NCBI GenBank assembly: GCA_947624455.1
Contig: CANQKL010000001.1
Location: forward strand, 1-45,276
Length of the DNA: 45,276 nucleotides
Origin: an uncultured Clostridia bacterium
GTDB taxonomy: Bacteria > Bacillota > Clostridia > UMGS1883
Direction: 5' to 3'
The notes under the pieces were generated by a model, which saw only the letters and a program-made list of their open reading frames with translations, was not told the DNA's origin and did not search any database. Of the stretch, positions 44,819-45,276 are shown piece after piece. The position numbers and the translations under genes are program-made. The first letter of the stretch is position 1, and each line of letters starts with the position of its first letter.

Positions 44819-45276
44819 ATGGAAAAAATCGAGGATCTGGGCATTAAGGGCTACAAGGTCATACAGGACAAGGACGGCTTCTGCTTCGGCAGCGACGCGG
44901 TGCTGCTGTCCAGGTTCGCCAAGGTGAAAAAGGGCAGCCGGGGCCTGGATCTGTGTACCGGCACGGGCATTATACCGGTGCTGACCTACGCCCTTTACGA
45001 GCCGGCTTCCATCGACGCGGTGGAGCTTATACCACGAGTCGCCGCCATGGCCGCCCGAACTATGGCGATTAACGGCCTTTCCCAGGTCATTAGGGTGAAA
45101 AACGCCGACCTCAAGGCCGCGCCGGAAATATACGGCTGCCGGGTCTTCGACTTCGTCACCTGCAATCCCCCCTATATGCCCAGCGGCGGCGGTCTGGTGA
45201 ACCCCAGAGACGAACTGGCCCTCAGCCGCCACGAGATAGCCTGCACCCTGGACGACGTGGTTCGCGTCTCCTCCCG
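44819..45276 (+). CDS. tRNA1(Val) adenine-N6 methyltransferase-like protein (3' truncated)
   Basis: The frame opens at ATG 44819 (GAAAGGGGG upstream) and runs off the window after 152 codons. The start EKIEDLGIKGYKVIQDKDGFCFGSDAVLLSRFA is the N-terminal signature of the TrmN6/YfiC family. The SAM motif DLCTGTGIIPVL and the catalytic NPPY of amino-methyltransferases (VTCNPPYMPSGGG) follow. These enzymes methylate N6 of an adenine next to a tRNA anticodon; the Firmicutes member is often encoded near a YraL/RsmI gene, which would lie beyond the window. Catalytic residues seen so far are intact. Confidence 0.9.
   Translation, partial: MEKIEDLGIKGYKVIQDKDGFCFGSDAVLLSRFAKVKKGSRGLDLCTGTGIIPVLTYALYEPASIDAVELIPRVAAMAARTMAINGLSQVIRVKNADLKAAPEIYGCRVFDFVTCNPPYMPSGGGLVNPRDELALSRHEIACTLDDVVRVSS

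Noticed and set aside
44753..45232. Minus-strand open frame at the right end
   Set aside because: It is the shadow of the TrmN6-like gene, whose plus-strand frame has clear SAM and NPPY motifs and a consensus promoter.

Overview
The window looks like a high-GC member of the Clostridia (Bacillota), probably Oscillospirales-like. It has Firmicutes ribosomal gene order (secY-adk-map-KOW protein-infA-rpmJ-rpsM), a zinc-type uS14, strong AGGAGG ribosome-binding sites, a clostridial division/cell-wall cluster that begins with mraZ, and a type A RNase P RNA. MurE carries the DNPR motif, so the peptidoglycan is expected to contain meso-diaminopimelate. The taxonomic placement is inference from gene content only.

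Layout. 1-2115: end of a HAD phosphatase and argS. 2237-15188: division and cell-wall (dcw) cluster mraZ, rsmH, ftsL-like, PASTA-PBP, murE, mraY, ftsW, murG, murA, ftsQ, ftsZ; murF, murD, murC, murB and ftsA are absent from their usual slots. 15264-15920: a DUF6291 gene broken by two in-frame stops behind a consensus promoter. 15954-19815: argD, argF, a GNAT acetyltransferase, a small lipoprotein and pyrE. 20056-20499 (minus): a RelE/ParE-type toxin-antitoxin pair. 20689-36712: one long S10-spc-alpha ribosomal array from rpsJ to rplQ, with a 290-nt structured leader and a 240-bp structured gap before rpsM. 36772-37241: a hairpin repeat array followed by a transcribed structured RNA. 37273-39294: a secreted BspA-like leucine-rich-repeat protein. 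39306-39642: rnpB. 39672-40441: a repeat-dense, gene-free stretch. 40481-44043 (minus): guaB, a dihydrouridine synthase and a PTS EIIC-like permease. 44241-44411: a 2[4Fe-4S] ferredoxin. 44819-end: a partial TrmN6-like methyltransferase.

The dcw genes make and flip the lipid-linked peptidoglycan precursor (MurA, MurE, MraY, MurG) and build the septum (FtsZ, FtsQ, FtsL-like, FtsW, PBP). The ribosomal array supplies most ribosomal proteins plus SecY, adenylate kinase, methionine aminopeptidase, IF-1 and RNA polymerase alpha.

The most interesting non-coding signals are: (i) a 115-nt long-hairpin RNA at 37065-37179 with its own promoter and a downstream terminator, either a small RNA or a riboswitch-like leader of the LRR gene; (ii) at least three families of interspersed hairpin repeats, two of which keep their stems through compensatory base changes; (iii) three GTGCA boxes at exactly 10-bp spacing in front of mraZ, a likely MraZ operator; and (iv) 12-bp tandem repeats encoding charged tetrapeptides inside two essential proteins, uS5 and FtsQ.
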